A stretch of DNA of 64,000 bases from Misgurnus anguillicaudatus (GCF_027580225.2 NW_027395277.1:372001-436000); one strand, 5' to 3'. Positions 49,153 to 61,603 are shown, counted from the first letter of the stretch. The notes: generated by a model not told the origin, from the letters alone. Numbers and translations: made by a program.

Positions 49153-50130
49153 ACATATGAGTGAATGAATAAACAATACAGGGTTAAGTTAACAGATAAA
49201 AAATATTAACCTTAATTCCTTAATTCTTCACATTCAATTGGGAAGCAGAACCACCCCGGCACATCCCTTACCATCACGTCACAATAAAACATGTGACGGG
49301 GTTGTAAATATCATCCCAAAATGGCCGCATGTCTCCTATGTGGTCAAGTTCCTCACCTAGCATACATGCATTCTATCTGAAATATATTTTTATTTGCATT
49401 AATAGTGTAAAAAAATATCAAAATTAGTTTTCCCTCTCTATTTTGCGTGAGAGGGTGGTTGGTTTGAGTTTGACGGAAGCTGCCTAACATGAAAATTCAA
49501 CATAAAGAATGTAGAGGAATGTCAGTACTTTTTTTTCTTGGTGGCAACAAGGCTCCATTCATTTAAAGCAACAGTACATGTTTTATAGATAAAACAAGTT
49601 AGTGTGAAGGGGTGGTAAATCAAATTGAAGGAGGCACACAAATCATACAATATTTACAAAAAATAAGCTTTATTTTAAATATAAAATATATCTTATGTGA
49701 AAAGGGACACAAATATAATTCTGAAAATAATTTTTTAAATGCATAACTTATTTGGTAATATTTTGGATGCAAATGTTATGTTGGTCAAAACTTTAGCATG
49801 TTGGATGCAAATTTTTAAAAAATAGTATGTTATTCTTTAAGAATAGTAATAGTGTTAACAAGAACACTTCAATAAATAACTTAAGGGTTTGTTAGCACAT
49901 TTTAGGACATTTTTTGTGCCTTATGCATCATCAAATGTTGTGGACCCAAATGGCACCCGTTTCATAAAATGAATCAAATGTGTTACAGTTTGCTTTGCCG
50001 ATCGTAAACGCGATAAGGAAACCGTTTGCCACCCTGACCATTAAGTGCCACAAAAGTGACAACTTCATGCTAAATGCTTTCCTTGTACAAATCTGACAGG
50101 ATGTTCTCAATTATTCAGTTCCTCTGTGAG

Positions 50131-50131
<1 letters not shown>

Positions 50132-50185
<54 letters not shown>

Positions 50186-50204
50186 GTCTCTCTCTCTGTC
50201 TCTC
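50132..50204 (+). repeat. (TC)n microsatellite
   Basis: A pyrimidine run directly upstream of the putative leader exon ending at 50307. CT-rich tracts can act in promoters, but no such role can be shown here. Confidence 0.95.
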
Positions 50205-50307
50205 ACTGTTAATAGTGGCAAAGTGAAGCTTTCTCGAATCAGCAACGCTTTCAGTACAATTATTTTGGAAAATATCGCAGAGGTCGCAGAGAACAGTTTT
50301 GATTACG
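50205..50307 (+). promoter_or_regulatory. Actinoporin-type leader exon, possible 5' exon of the ISLR-like gene
   Basis: The donor TTACG/GTGAGT has its junction after 50307. The following intron sequence (agctttactaaaacc, then attagcacag, then acacagacacatttata) aligns with intron 1 of actinoporin copies A and C. No actinoporin coding exon follows. The next acceptor with a long ORF on the + strand is the ISLR-like exon at 54982. Splicing between the two is a prediction. Confidence 0.45.
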
Positions 50308-51920
50308 GTGAGTCAATTTAAGCTTTACTAAAACCAAAATAATAATTAGCACAGTAGAATACACAGACACATTTATATGAATAACTAAGATGTATATTTA
50401 CTAGTCTAAATTAAGTACAGATATAGATTTAACTTAGTATTATAAAGTTTTCACTTCAACTCATTTATTCTTTGTAAAGTTTGACTTTAGTTTTTACAGA
50501 ATGTATTTACTATTTAGCATATACATTTAAAAGATATTTGTGGCCAGAGAAATGTATTTTTGCTGAATGGGAACAGAGGTCACGGAAATTGGATGTTCTA
50601 CTCTCCTTTATTCTTTTATTCGATTATATAACTAAAACATTATATCTATAACATATATTGATAACATTTCAGAGAACAAAGAAACCTTTAGTTGGTTAAA
50701 CAAAACAAAGTTTACTCTGCAAATCTAGGATCTATGTCAGTTTTAGTTTGTCTTGTTGAACGAGCGTCAAGATGGCCTATAGCTCTCGATCAGGGGTGTC
50801 AGTTTGTGTTTAAAAGTGGTGGGGACAAAAGATCAGATAAAAAAACATTACAGCAGGACGGGAAAAATATTGAATAATGGTGCATCAAAAATGGGCATAG
50901 CGTAGGCCAGTCAACAACATGAAAATACTCAGCATAAAACCCTTAACAATGTCGACTGCAGATGTAACAGTCCCTGAAACACCAGCTCAACCGAACAGTG
51001 CTAAAGCACCATACTGTAGAAAACAGCAGCGCGTTTAGTCAATGATTACAATGAAATTCATTACATATGTGAAAGAAAACACACCATAAGCATACAAGGC
51101 AACATATGTGACCCTGGACCACATAACCAGTCTTTAGCATCGCTTGATTTTTCAGAACATTTTAACCAAATGCTTTTAAAAAGTGGTGGGGACATGTCCC
51201 CAGTGTAAATAACACCTATACTCTCGATTCATTTCACGCATTCAGTTACCTGAAACACCAGGCAGACAAAAAAGACATATACAAAATGAATTTTGTGTCA
51301 CAGTTGATTGAACATAGCAGCAGCACGCATAGGTCACTGATCGGTGACTGTCAGTGCCACATGCCTCAATCCAACAGACCTTATGCTGACCTGTGACAGT
51401 GGACGAGCCACTAAACACAGTGGCATGAGCCACTGGACGCTGGAAGTGCCATCCACTAAACATAGTGGCACGCGCCAGTGGCTTCTGTGCGTAAGATACC
51501 ATGCCAGTTTATGTTAAAACTGCTACTGGCTGAATGATCTCAGCTTCAGCGCGACTGAAGAGCTTGCTGATAGGGCTGTCACAATGATTAAATAATCGTC
51601 TCATCGCGATTGTTTGACCGCAGATTTCAGATCACCACAATGATTGCACATCTCTCTAAAAACACAAGGGGGAGCTGCAGTGCCTGTATAAACCAGACAG
51701 TATCAGATTACTTTTAAATATCTGTTATGTGTGAATTAATATTTACTGCCAGGTAAACCTTGCTAAAGATTGAATTTAAATAATCACAACAATGTTTAAA
51801 AATTATCTCATGAACAACCAAAAAAATGTATGAAAATTAAATGTCAAATTGGCAAAGCCCTAAAACAGGCAATTAATCGTAATAATTGCCATAAGTTACT
51901 AGGCAATTAACCGTCGGCCT
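50308..51920. other. Intronic or intergenic sequence, no gene seen
   Basis: It contains a tgtgaccctggaccacataa fish repeat (51112) and a block at 51385-51490 where gccactaaacacagtggcat-like words recur several times in direct and inverted form. No ORF is supported. Confidence 0.45.
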
Positions 51921-51924
51921 AATG

Positions 51925-53400
51925 TCATAATCGTGAGTGCCTTATTCGCTGATCTCTACAAGGTACATAGGAAGAGACAAGATCGGAAAGATTGGGTGGG
52001 GAAAGAGCATTTAGTGCCTTATAAGTGAGCAGTATGATTTTACATTTTATGTGAGATGAGACTGGCAGCCAGTGAAGATCAAATAATATAGTAGTAATGT
52101 GGGTAGATTTTTTATTGGAGGTTAACATTCTGGCAGCCGAGTTTTGTTTGTACTGTAAACGTGAGATTGAATGAGCTGATAAACCATAGAAGAGTGAATT
52201 GCAGTAATCGAGACTGGACGTAATCAGAGCATGTACTAATGTTTCAGCATCATTTCTACAGATAAAAGTTCGCAGTTTGACAATGCGTTGTAAATGAAAA
52301 AAGATGTTTTGGAGAGGCTGTGAATATGTGCGTCAAAGGATAGTAAGGGGTTGAGTATGATATCTAAATTTCTAACAGTAGCTGAGGGGAAATCGTAGGA
52401 GCATCCAGATAAAAACTAAAGTCCACAGAGATGTTTTTTATTAGAGATGGGGGACCAGTTATCAGAATGTCGGTTTTACCCAGATTCCGCCTTAGAAATT
52501 GTAGACATAGTTTTAACTCGCTAACACAAGAGGAGAGTGAGGATTTTACATTAACAGAATCTGGTTGACAAGCAGTATATAATAATTTCCTTAGATTTAT
52601 ATAGCGTTTTTCTCAGTACTCAAAGCGCTTTATATGAACGGGGGAATTTCCTCAACCACCACCAATATAACTGAATATCATTAGCATAACAGTGATAGCT
52701 AAAACCATTGACAGATGATGTTGCCAAGAAGCTGAATATACAGAATTAATAGTAATGGGCCAAGAACAGAGCCCTGTGGGACACCCTGTTTAAGTAAGAC
52801 AGTAGGAGATTTGAAATTGTGTATGAAGATGTGATATTGCCTGTCCGTGAGATAAGAGGAAAACCAAGATAGTGCAGAGAGGCCTGATATGCCAAATTCC
52901 GCTAAGTGGGAAAGTAATCTCTTATGACACACAGTATCAAAGACAGAGCTGAGGTCTAATAACAGAAGTATAGAGAGATGTCATGTGTCTCCAGTGAGTA
53001 AAAGATCATTAACAACCTTTATTAGCGCAGTCTCTGTGCTATGCTGTTGGCCGAAGCCAAATTGAAAATATCGAAGAGGTTGTTACCAGCTAGAAATGAC
53101 TGCAGCTGAGAGGCCACAGCCTTTTCTATGAACTTTGATACAAATGGCAGATTGAGAATATGGCGGTAGTTGGAAAAGTCTGCCGGGTCCAGATTAGTCT
53201 TGTTGAGTATGTGAGTAACATCAGCAGTCTTAAGTGATGCAGTTACAGTAGAGGAGATAAATAACATATTAATGAGGTGGGAGATAGAGGCAGAAATTGT
53301 CGATGTACAGTCCTTTAGCAGGAAAGTAGGTGCAAGATCAAGAGTGCATGTTGAGGAGTTCGATTTTTATATTAACACAGTGATGAATGAGGAATTGGTT
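51925..53400 (-). pseudogene. Dead L2-type LINE reverse transcriptase
   Basis: The minus strand shows RT pieces in order: DFSNYRHILNLPFVSKFIEK (about 53120-53180), LSWFSSYLTDRQYHIF and LLKQGVPQGSVLGPLL (52760-52890), and LHWLPVSSHIKCKI (52040-52080) near the C-terminus. The catalytic YxDD motif is not seen. A secondary insertion with an L2-like tail (tttatatagcgtttttctca) interrupts it near 52590-52665. Both ends are degraded. Confidence 0.75.
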
Positions 53401-53831
53401 AGAATAGGGTTGTCATAGAATTATTAGATTGAGATTTCATATGCTCATTGGTAGTTGGTTCCTCACCAAATTTCGCATACAGAGTATCTAGATTTCCCTG
53501 GAAATGGTTCAGGAAAGAGCAGCACAAACAAAACAGTACAATAATCCAGCATGGAGCGGCAGCCAGATGCGCACAGCGTTCCCAAATCGGAAATGATAGC
53601 GCCCCTGGTGAGCAAACCGAAGGTGACATTGGGGATGTACAAATGAAATTTGTTTGATATTTGTGTGCACCAGGGTGCGATCTTAGAGGAGCATTTCACC
53701 CGTAGAAGCATTCATCTTTATTGAAAGTGCGTCATATTTGTGGTCAAAATGTAACATACATTTAGAATTTGGTGCCTATTTGACCGAGAAAAGTGGTGTT
53801 TGTAGTCTCACCCCCTCAACAAAGATATTGG

Positions 53832-53888
53832 ACTTCCTTCTTTCAATGATGCAAAATGATGATTTTTACATCATTGAAAGAAGGAAGT
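53832..53888. repeat. Perfect 20 bp stem, 17-base loop hairpin
   Basis: acttccttctttcaatgatg at 53832-53851 is exactly complementary to 53869-53888. It is isolated, with no obvious transposon ends. Confidence 0.85.
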
Positions 53889-53937
53889 GCAACACTGAAA
53901 TCTGTATTTCTCCTGTCTCAGCCCAACTGAGGAAATG

Positions 53938-54030
53938 ATGCATGACCATTCAAAAACATGACTGGGGTTCTAACCATACAAAGCTTTATGCAAATGGGTG
54001 AAGTGTCCCTTTAAGATACCATTAGGATCC
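53938..54030 (+). repeat. Actinoporin-unit segment with empty LINE-tail site
   Basis: ccattcaaaaacatgactgg, then ggttctaac, then tacaaagctttatgcaaatg matches 10370-10413 joined to 10862-10900 without the L2-type insertion. It keeps the pre-insertion state of the unit. Confidence 0.8.
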
Positions 54031-54990
54031 AAGAAAATGTGTATTCTGAAGTTTATTTATATGTACTGTGTATGCATTATGCATAGTAGTCTACTCATTA
54101 AAAGTAGTGTGCAGTATTAAAGGCTATAATCTGAGTCAAATTATAAAGTTGCTGAAAATCTAATAATGTTATTAATTGTCAAATGCATCAGACAGATTTT
54201 AATCTAAGAAAAAAATGTATTGAAGCAAATTAACACCAGTTTATATACAGAATACAGAAAACTTGTAAATGTTTTTACTGCATCATGTATATAAATAATA
54301 TGCTGCCATCTAGTGACCAAAAACTGAGTCAGAACCAGGTAAGTGAAAATACATTGCAACACAAGTTCTTTTGTTTGTGTCTCTCTAGAGTCTAGACTAA
54401 TTATGGGAACTCCTTTTTCTATATTTTTTTACACTATCAAAGCATTTACCCCTAACTGATTTACTGCAAGAAAATCAAACATTAAACAAGATACTAAGTG
54501 ATGTAAAACTTCAGTGTTTATCTATAGGAGTTAAACATTTTATTTAAGAAAATGGAAGATAGCTTAGCAAAACTAAAAATAATCCTTAATGTAAGCCTTT
54601 CATCAAAATTTCAAATGTATAACAAAAAGGAAATCACTATATATAACTTAAACGTCTTAATGATTAAGGTTCAATACTGAAAAATGAATAAATCTAGTGT
54701 AAGGAACTTACGTCTATTAACTGGCTGAATTACTTTATTTTTAAGTTCTTAGCACGAATCACATTCAAATATATTTTCTAAATGTGTCATGATAAACGCA
54801 ACTCAAATAACATTTCGTATTTTAAAATACACTAAAGGGAAATACGCTCATAATGAGCTGTGTGCAAGTCTGAATTTGCGTTATTTGCGTAACTGCTTCT
54901 CTTCTGTGCACATTTGCTCTCTAAATGAGAGAGATATCCAAAACAATATTTCTACTAATCTGCATATTCATTCATTGACAGGTGCTGAAA

Positions 54991-56238
54991 ATGGAAACCA
55001 AATACCTGATGCTTATTGCCTTGGGGACAGCTGTGATCAGCAGTGTTCACTGTTGCCCTCAACAGTGTACCTGCACTGATAAAATTAGCCATCATTTTGT
55101 AGACTGTGCCTACAAAGACCTTCTGGAAATACCTGTGGGTTTGCCATCCAACGTTAGCACCCTGAGTCTTACAGCTAACAAGATAAAAGTGCTGAAATCA
55201 AAAGACTTCATAAATTTGACAAAGGTGACCTCTTTTTGGATGGCACACAATGAAATTGTAACCGTGGAGAGGGGCACGCTGGCCTCAATGATTCAGCTGA
55301 AGAATTTGGATATGAGCTACAACAAAATCATCTATTTTCCATGGGACGACTTGAGCAATCTCACTGCTCTACAGTTGTTCAAGATTAACAACAATGAAAT
55401 GACCAATATACCCAAGAATGTTTTCTCCAACCTAAAAGATCTGCGTTCGATCCGCATTAACAATAACAAGTTTACCACCATTGTGCAAGGAACGTTTGAC
55501 GCTCTCACATCCATGTCTCACCTCCAAATCTTCCACAACCCCTTTGTTTGCTCATGCAAACTTGAGTGGCTAAGAGATTGGATTGTCAAATCCTCAATCT
55601 CCATCCCTGATAAAGACAACATTGTTTGTGAGGCCCCTGCCTTCCTCAAAGGTGCCACTGTTACTAGCATGCCCAAGTTGGATTGCAAAGCCCCCTCTGT
55701 GTCCATCGCATATCAACCAATCATTGACAACACAGAACTCTATGAAGGATATATGGTCATCTTGAACTGCGAATCAAAAGGAAACCCTAAACCTGATGTC
55801 GCCTGGGAGATATACTTAGGAAACCAACTGATTACATTCCCTCTGCCCCACATAGTTGAAAAAAGGGAGGTTCCTATAAATGGAGCACTCACAAACACAC
55901 GATTCCTCGTGTTTCAAAACGGCACCCTGATTATTCCTCACATGAGCAAAAAGGAAGAGGGAAATTACACCTGCTCGGCTGCCAATGACATGGGCAAAGC
56001 CACGCACTCCGTTAGGTTGGACGTCGCCTGCACAAAAAACCATGCCATCAATCCTATGTTGGACACAAAAGCCGCCGGCAATGTGTCTGGAGACAAGCTC
56101 GATATTTTCGAAGGCAAATGCAGAACAAATGTCAGCTCGCAGTACATCTCCAACCACGCTTTCAACCTCAGCTTGAACAAGCTTAACCCTCATGTGTTGT
56201 TCATATTTTTGTTACTTAGACAATGTTTGTGGGTCTAG
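54991..56238 (+). CDS. islr: ISLR-like LRR and Ig-domain secreted/GPI-type protein
   Basis: A single coding exon of 415 residues starting at ATG 54991. The splice acceptor attgacag ends at 54981, nine bases upstream. Order: signal peptide about 1-20; LRRNT with four Cys (21-39); about five LRRs (50-180); LRRCT starting NPFVCSCKLEWL (183) and ending near 232; C2-type Ig domain 236-346 with Cys260, Trp272, Cys328 (NYTC); Asn-rich tail; C-terminal hydrophobic end FIFLLL, compatible with a GPI signal. Several N-glycosylation sites are present (for example NVS 54, NLT 75). This matches ISLR (Meflin), about 430 residues, rather than the longer transmembrane ISLR2. Known role: cell-surface adhesion/BMP-related signalling on mesenchymal cells. 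ISLR genes also have their coding part in one exon. No defects seen. AATAAA lies at 56453. Confidence 0.85.
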   Translation: METKYLMLIALGTAVISSVHCCPQQCTCTDKISHHFVDCAYKDLLEIPVGLPSNVSTLSLTANKIKVLKSKDFINLTKVTSFWMAHNEIVTVERGTLASMIQLKNLDMSYNKIIYFPWDDLSNLTALQLFKINNNEMTNIPKNVFSNLKDLRSIRINNNKFTTIVQGTFDALTSMSHLQIFHNPFVCSCKLEWLRDWIVKSSISIPDKDNIVCEAPAFLKGATVTSMPKLDCKAPSVSIAYQPIIDNTELYEGYMVILNCESKGNPKPDVAWEIYLGNQLITFPLPHIVEKREVPINGALTNTRFLVFQNGTLIIPHMSKKEEGNYTCSAANDMGKATHSVRLDVACTKNHAINPMLDTKAAGNVSGDKLDIFEGKCRTNVSSQYISNHAFNLSLNKLNPHVLFIFLLLRQCLWV

Positions 56239-56639
56239 TGGATCTCCAATGCAATCCAACGGTACCAATGCAGTCATACAAATTTATGTATAAATTGGAT
56301 TTCAATGGAACTGGTGAAAAATCAGTCACAAACAGAATCTGACAATTTAACAACTGCATAATGAACACTGTAAGTACAACATTACAGCTACAGTAAACTC
56401 ATTTGGGACATTTATTCTGCAATAGCTCACTGTAGCTATATAGCTATAAATGAATAAACTATTAAAAACAGTCAATACAATAATAGGCTACATTTATAAC
56501 ACAAAACTGTGTATTATACTAGGGGAAAAGGTAAAAAAAAACTATATCTAACAAAATAAACAAACACAACACATGTTTTGCAGTGTTCATGGAGAGCACA
56601 GGCCTGAAGAACTGAAATAGCATTGACATGAGGGTGAGA

Positions 56640-58925
56640 GTAATAATGACCGAAAATCTGTTCTCGGTACAATAAGTTTGTGTTTGTTTGTTTGTATTGT
56701 TTTGACTTGATAAACCATTAAAAAGCAAGATGTGATGCAAGAATAAGTGCTGAAAACATTTAGATAATTCATATGAACTTCATTTTTAAAAACTCTGCAT
56801 TGACACTGTGTTGTTTCTTTATTAACCTGTAGCCTATGGCTAAATGTCTTTTTAGGAAAAATTTCTTTTATAAATAAATAAACATACAAATATATCAAAT
56901 GAAAGAACAGACCCTCTGCTTTCAAACAAACAAACAAACAACTAAACAAAAACAGAAAAAGTTTCATCCTATCTTTATTTGTTCTCTTTTTATCACCTCT
57001 CAGTTATGGATAGGTTTAAAGTTTCAAATAATCATCAAAAAATACATGGAGTTTTTACTGTTTTTCATTAGTTGATGCTTCAGATTTTTTAAAGTTGGGT
57101 AAGAGCGCCACCTAGTGGATAATAGCGGAAATATAGATCATCGCAAAAACTTAGCAGGGATTTTTTTTTTCTTAATTAAAGAGATAACTTGTCAATGGCG
57201 GTGAAAAGGTTAAATATTGACATTAAATCAACAACAGATTTATAAATAAAAAGGTTTAATAGTACTGACTTAAAGTTACAATTGAAATGGTTACACTATA
57301 AATGCATAAAATAGTAAATAATACATGTAGAAATAACGTTGCCCAATTAGGTTATAAAAAAGGATTAAATACCTAAATCAATATAAATGTCACAAATTAT
57401 ACTGATAATATATATTTAGGTGTCTGCATCTAAGCATTTTAACTGTATATTTTCTTTCAGGGCTTGACAACTAGAAGGAATGAGAGAGGATGTGAATTAT
57501 AAAGCAGATATCAATAAATTCTTAAGATTCAAAGACAAGTAATGAAGATGAAGTTTTGTCAACCTGCCAGGAGAGGTGAGGAGTGGTTTACTGGACAGGG
57601 CTTAAACCTAGTCCTGTATAAGTGCTCCTCTAGCATTGAGTTACCAGTGCAGAAGTCATGGGTTTGAACTCAGGGAACAAACATACTCATAAATGTATAT
57701 CTTGTAATGCACTGTAAGTTGCTTTGGATTAAAGTGGCAATTTAAAGGTTAATGTAGTCCCAGGTTCAAGGAGGTTGAAGAAATGACAGTGCAGAAATGT
57801 AGGTACTTTTCCTCATGTGAGGACTCTGCATGAAACAGATATAGTTTCTATTGACGGGTAGCTGAGGCAGTATACAAAATAAATAAATTACTAAACAATT
57901 TATCAAATTGTTATGTGTTATCTTTTTTGCAGCTGGAGGAAAAGGTTTCAGCACCAGACATTCAGAACTGCTGATTCTTAGTCAAATTGGTTGGTTTTGG
58001 TTTAGATTAAGTCTGTTGTTTATTGTTTACAATGAATTAGAAAATATAGGTATGGCATGTTTTAGAACAAGAGGGGAGGTCAGAATCACATTTTTTTTGC
58101 TGCAGATAAATAAAGAACTAATCACTTTGTCCTTTTCTATTACTCAATATGGTAACATATCCTGTAAGATACAAATCAGAAAATCCTGAATATGTCCAAT
58201 ATTTAAAAAAATAATTTAAATATGTTTTACTTAAGTCCAGATTTATAATAAATAAATTATATACAAATACAATTCTTGCCTGTTTTAGGGTTAAAACATT
58301 AATATATTGTTTTATATAATACAGAGATTATCAAAAAGTTTCCCAATTTTGCTGACTTCACCCAGAGGATGACGAGCTGCTGCAGATAAACCACAACAGA
58401 CACACAACGACATCATGCTGTTCATCTGAGGAAAAGACACTGACAAAACTAACATCTCTATTGTGTCACTTCAAAACATTCAAGAGTTTATAAAATGTGT
58501 TTTTATGCATTTTTAATTGCAAGCAGATCATTGCATACAAAGATAAACATGTCCTTAATATACTACACTGTCATATTAATAATAAACAAACACACATAAC
58601 AACACAACAGGCCTGGTTTCTTTGTTAGCGTATGTCATGTGCAGTCATTTTTTAAATGATGTATATTGTGATGATTGATAACCTTACAGTCCCATCAACA
58701 CTTACAGTGTTTTACAAAAAGACCACAGAGATCATGTATAGATAAAATACTTAACAAAATAACAGTTCAACACATTTATCAGACATCATAAAACCTCATA
58801 AAGTCTCAGAGAAACACAAACCATCATTCAGATGTTTGACACTAAACAGCAGCAGGGATGAAAACATCAGTGCTTTTATTATTAATCACGTGGTGCCAGG
58901 GATTTTCCTGGGGATTCTGGACGAG
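56640..58925. other. Non-coding upstream part of unit C
   Basis: AT-rich sequence shared with unit A and the 12.96-13.70 kb relic. Frames on either strand lack domains. Confidence 0.5.
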
Positions 58926-59013
58926 AGGGGAATTCTTCCACAGGGCATAAATATGGACTGAAAACGACAACTTCAGATACAGCTGAGCCTGGGACAGAAG
59001 GGTTTTGATGAAG
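58925..59013 (+). promoter_or_regulatory. Putative promoter and non-coding exon 1 of copy C
   Basis: It has the same layout as copy A: cataaatatgg TATA-like run near 58945, donor GATGAAG/GTAGGT with junction after 59013. It differs from copy A by a small deletion upstream (the tacag before tggtgcc is missing). Confidence 0.5.
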
Positions 59014-60764
59014 GTAGGTGAACAAAGCTTTATACTTAAACCTTTATAATAATCAGCACAGTTTATAGAATATAGAGACACATTTATAGAAATGTTTATA
59101 GAAATATGTTTTTATTTAAATTAGTAAATTAAATTAAAGATGTTTAAATATATTTCAATTAATGTTAAATGTGAAAATAAGTGTGATTAGGTAATTCATT
59201 GTAGGCTATTGGACAAAAACCCACTGCGTGCTGTTTATTTAGGAAGTTTGCTGAGTCATTTGTGCGTTCTCAGATCATCAATATGAAATATCTACACTTA
59301 AAATATGTACTGTTTTTTGATGGAACATGCTGCCAAATCTTTTTGTTTACGTTTGATACTTGATTTATAGCTATTTGTTAAACCTATTTTAGACTGCAGA
59401 TTTATTTTGCGCATAACTACATTTCCCAGAAATAACACAATGGGCACGTGACGTCCGCATGGACATCTTTTTTATGATGTGATTTTAAATCAAGATTTAC
59501 AATTTGATTTACTGCATTTCAGTTCTCATTTTTCATTTGGGTTCTATTTTCTGAAATCATCTGACAAATGGGGGCGTGGTTAATGACATTTCAGCACTTC
59601 ATGAACGGACAGCGACACAAACAGCTCTGCTGCAGTTTCGGGGAAAAGCGCGCACGAAAGAAACGAGAAAAACCTCACAGTATGAAAAAATCATAAGGTC
59701 TTTGAGTCTTTATATCGAGATATATACTTTTACGTATAAATGTCGGAGAGAAGCAATATATCATCATCCTGTCTGGGGTTGATGGTTTGGGTACTAGCTT
59801 GGCTAACTATACCCGGTCGACTTATCTAGGTTAATTTAAGAACGTTATTTACTAGCGACTTCTCGTAGAAACTAAAATGTTAACTAAAACACAGTGTATT
59901 ACAACCATATTACAGCTGTATATTTTTGCCATAGACACTCATCAGAATACTTCCTAATTTTAACATTGAAAGTGTTTTCTTCTGAAAAGCCCTTAATCTT
60001 TTACGTTGGTATTTAGAAATCATGGTCTATTCGCTGGATTCCAGGGATTCTCAAAAAGGAGCTTTGGGAACAAATATTTTTGAAAGCAGTTAGTATTTCT
60101 AACAATCTTAACTTCTTTCAAACTCTCCAACAAATATTTCAATTTTTTGTTTCAGTGTTAAGGAGTGCACAGAAGAGGACACACCTGTGCTTAAAAACTT
60201 GAGGTACAACTTTTATTACGCTTGTTTGGATGTCAGCTTTAAGCTAAAATGCACAAATTAAAATCAAGGCTTTTGCTGAGCATAAACCTTTAATTGTAAG
60301 TTGTAGTGACAGTGAAAAGTCTCGTTGCTTCTGTCTGCAGGTGCATGTCTTGATTTACAGCTCCTGATTCACTGTTTGTCTAACAGTTTAAATCTTTTGA
60401 GCTGTATGGAGCCTGTATGTGTCTGCTGTCAAGGTTTTTATTCGAGATCTTAGAGCACCAAAACTGTAGACAGCACTCATCTGTCTACCTGCTGCCAGAC
60501 TTATAGATGTAGGCTACAGAGGGTTTGTCTGGTGTACGCAGTAGTTAATCTTTACTCAAATATTTTATTAAATATACATGAAAATATTTCTTTGCATGTT
60601 GTATTGGTGTGTTTGGAGTAGAAATTGAAGCTCAGCTGTAATTAAGAATTTATAGCTTGGCAAAAATTACATACAGCACATGCAAAATGTATATTCTTAA
60701 AGGCATTTGTCCAGTCTTCGGTAAACATACTTTGTTTTTTCTAATCTTTCATGATCCTTCAGTT

Positions 60765-60852
60765 CTGAAAAAGTGACAACATGGGGGGTGTAGCGAGCAA
60801 AAACTGCACGATACTCGTTCTCGTGAACCCAATCTCGTGTCTCGTCTCGTAG
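60765..60852 (+). pseudogene. Ghost duplicate of actinoporin exon 2 (unit C)
   Basis: The counterpart of 10255-10346. ATG at 60781, TAG at 60850-60852. It carries the same decay as in unit A, so decay predates the A/C duplication. Confidence 0.7.
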
Positions 60853-60918
60853 ATTAAGTGTCAGACCCCTATGCACGACCATTCAAAAACATGACTGGGG
60901 TTCTAACGATACAAAGCT

Positions 60919-61365
60919 GGTCGTCCTTCAACGTGATGCCCAGCTGATGCCTGACCAACGATCACCGGCAGGACCCGCTTAATCTCCGCTTAATCTCCTT
61001 ATCCGTTTATATGTGTGTATATACATGTATATCTCCCAAGGGTTTTTCCCTCCTAGGACTTTTTTTATTTCCTCGGCTAAACAACCCGGGGTTTTAGTTT
61101 TTTTTCTCCTAGGGGTTTTTTTACCCCGGGGAGGCAGCCTTCTTGGGCTTAACTTAGCTTCTTCTTCTAGACGTTACATTAGTAATACGCTCGCTCATAA
61201 TGTCGAGTCATAGCCGCAGCAAATTTGACTGCTTATGCTATTGTGTATAATGTTGTGCTATCTGTCGTTTTTCTGTGCTTTTACTGCTTCTATTAATGTA
61301 AAGCTGCTTTGAAACAATTAAGTATTGTGAAAAGCGCTATATAAATAAAATTGAATTGAATTGAA
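60919..61365 (+). mobile_element. L2-type LINE 3' tail, unit C
   Basis: The orthologue by duplication of 10414-10861, with AAAGCT at 60913-60918 and 61366-61371 and GAATT repeats at the 3' end. Confidence 0.8.
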
Positions 61366-61603
61366 AAAGCTTAATGCAAATCGGTGAAGTGTCCCTTTCA
61401 ATATACATTAAAAAGCATGTTGCATTGGTGTGTTTGGAGTATAATATGAAGCTCAGCTTTGAGAAGAATTTATGGAAGCCTGGCAAAAATGACACGCAGC
61501 ACTTGCAAAATTCATATTTGTAAAGGCATTTGTGCAGTCTTGTATAAACAATCTTTGTTTTTTCTAATCTTTTATGATTCTTCAGTTCTAAAAAAGTGAC
61601 AAC

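Larger units (their letters stand above)
46966..49176 (-). pseudogene. Decayed transposon-encoded protein, family unassigned
   Basis: Minus-strand pieces appear in N- to C-terminal order. A basic N-terminus with KYLESERQRLRRDVEQEKKD lies at about 48928-48990. It is followed by Lys/Glu-rich broken frames (about 48790-48900), then PPAMWEHMKPELNYLQATYP (47470-47530), EASHGKGAPDGVGGTLKR (about 47310-47365), and THQVVTSTPGKILYLEISCM (about 47080-47140). The HGKGAPDGVGG block recurs in many uncharacterised fish transposon proteins. Stops and gaps throughout make it non-functional. I do not assign a catalytic fold. Confidence 0.5.

Noticed and set aside
50132..50204. CT-rich tract as a defined promoter element
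   Set aside because: Simple repeats are common in fish DNA and nothing else marks a core promoter here.
54789..55079. Upstream 96-residue frame overlapping the ISLR-like start
   Set aside because: It runs across the splice acceptor in a different frame and has no signal peptide or domain.
55816..56193. 125-residue minus-strand frame
   Set aside because: Antisense shadow of the Ig-domain part of the ISLR-like gene.
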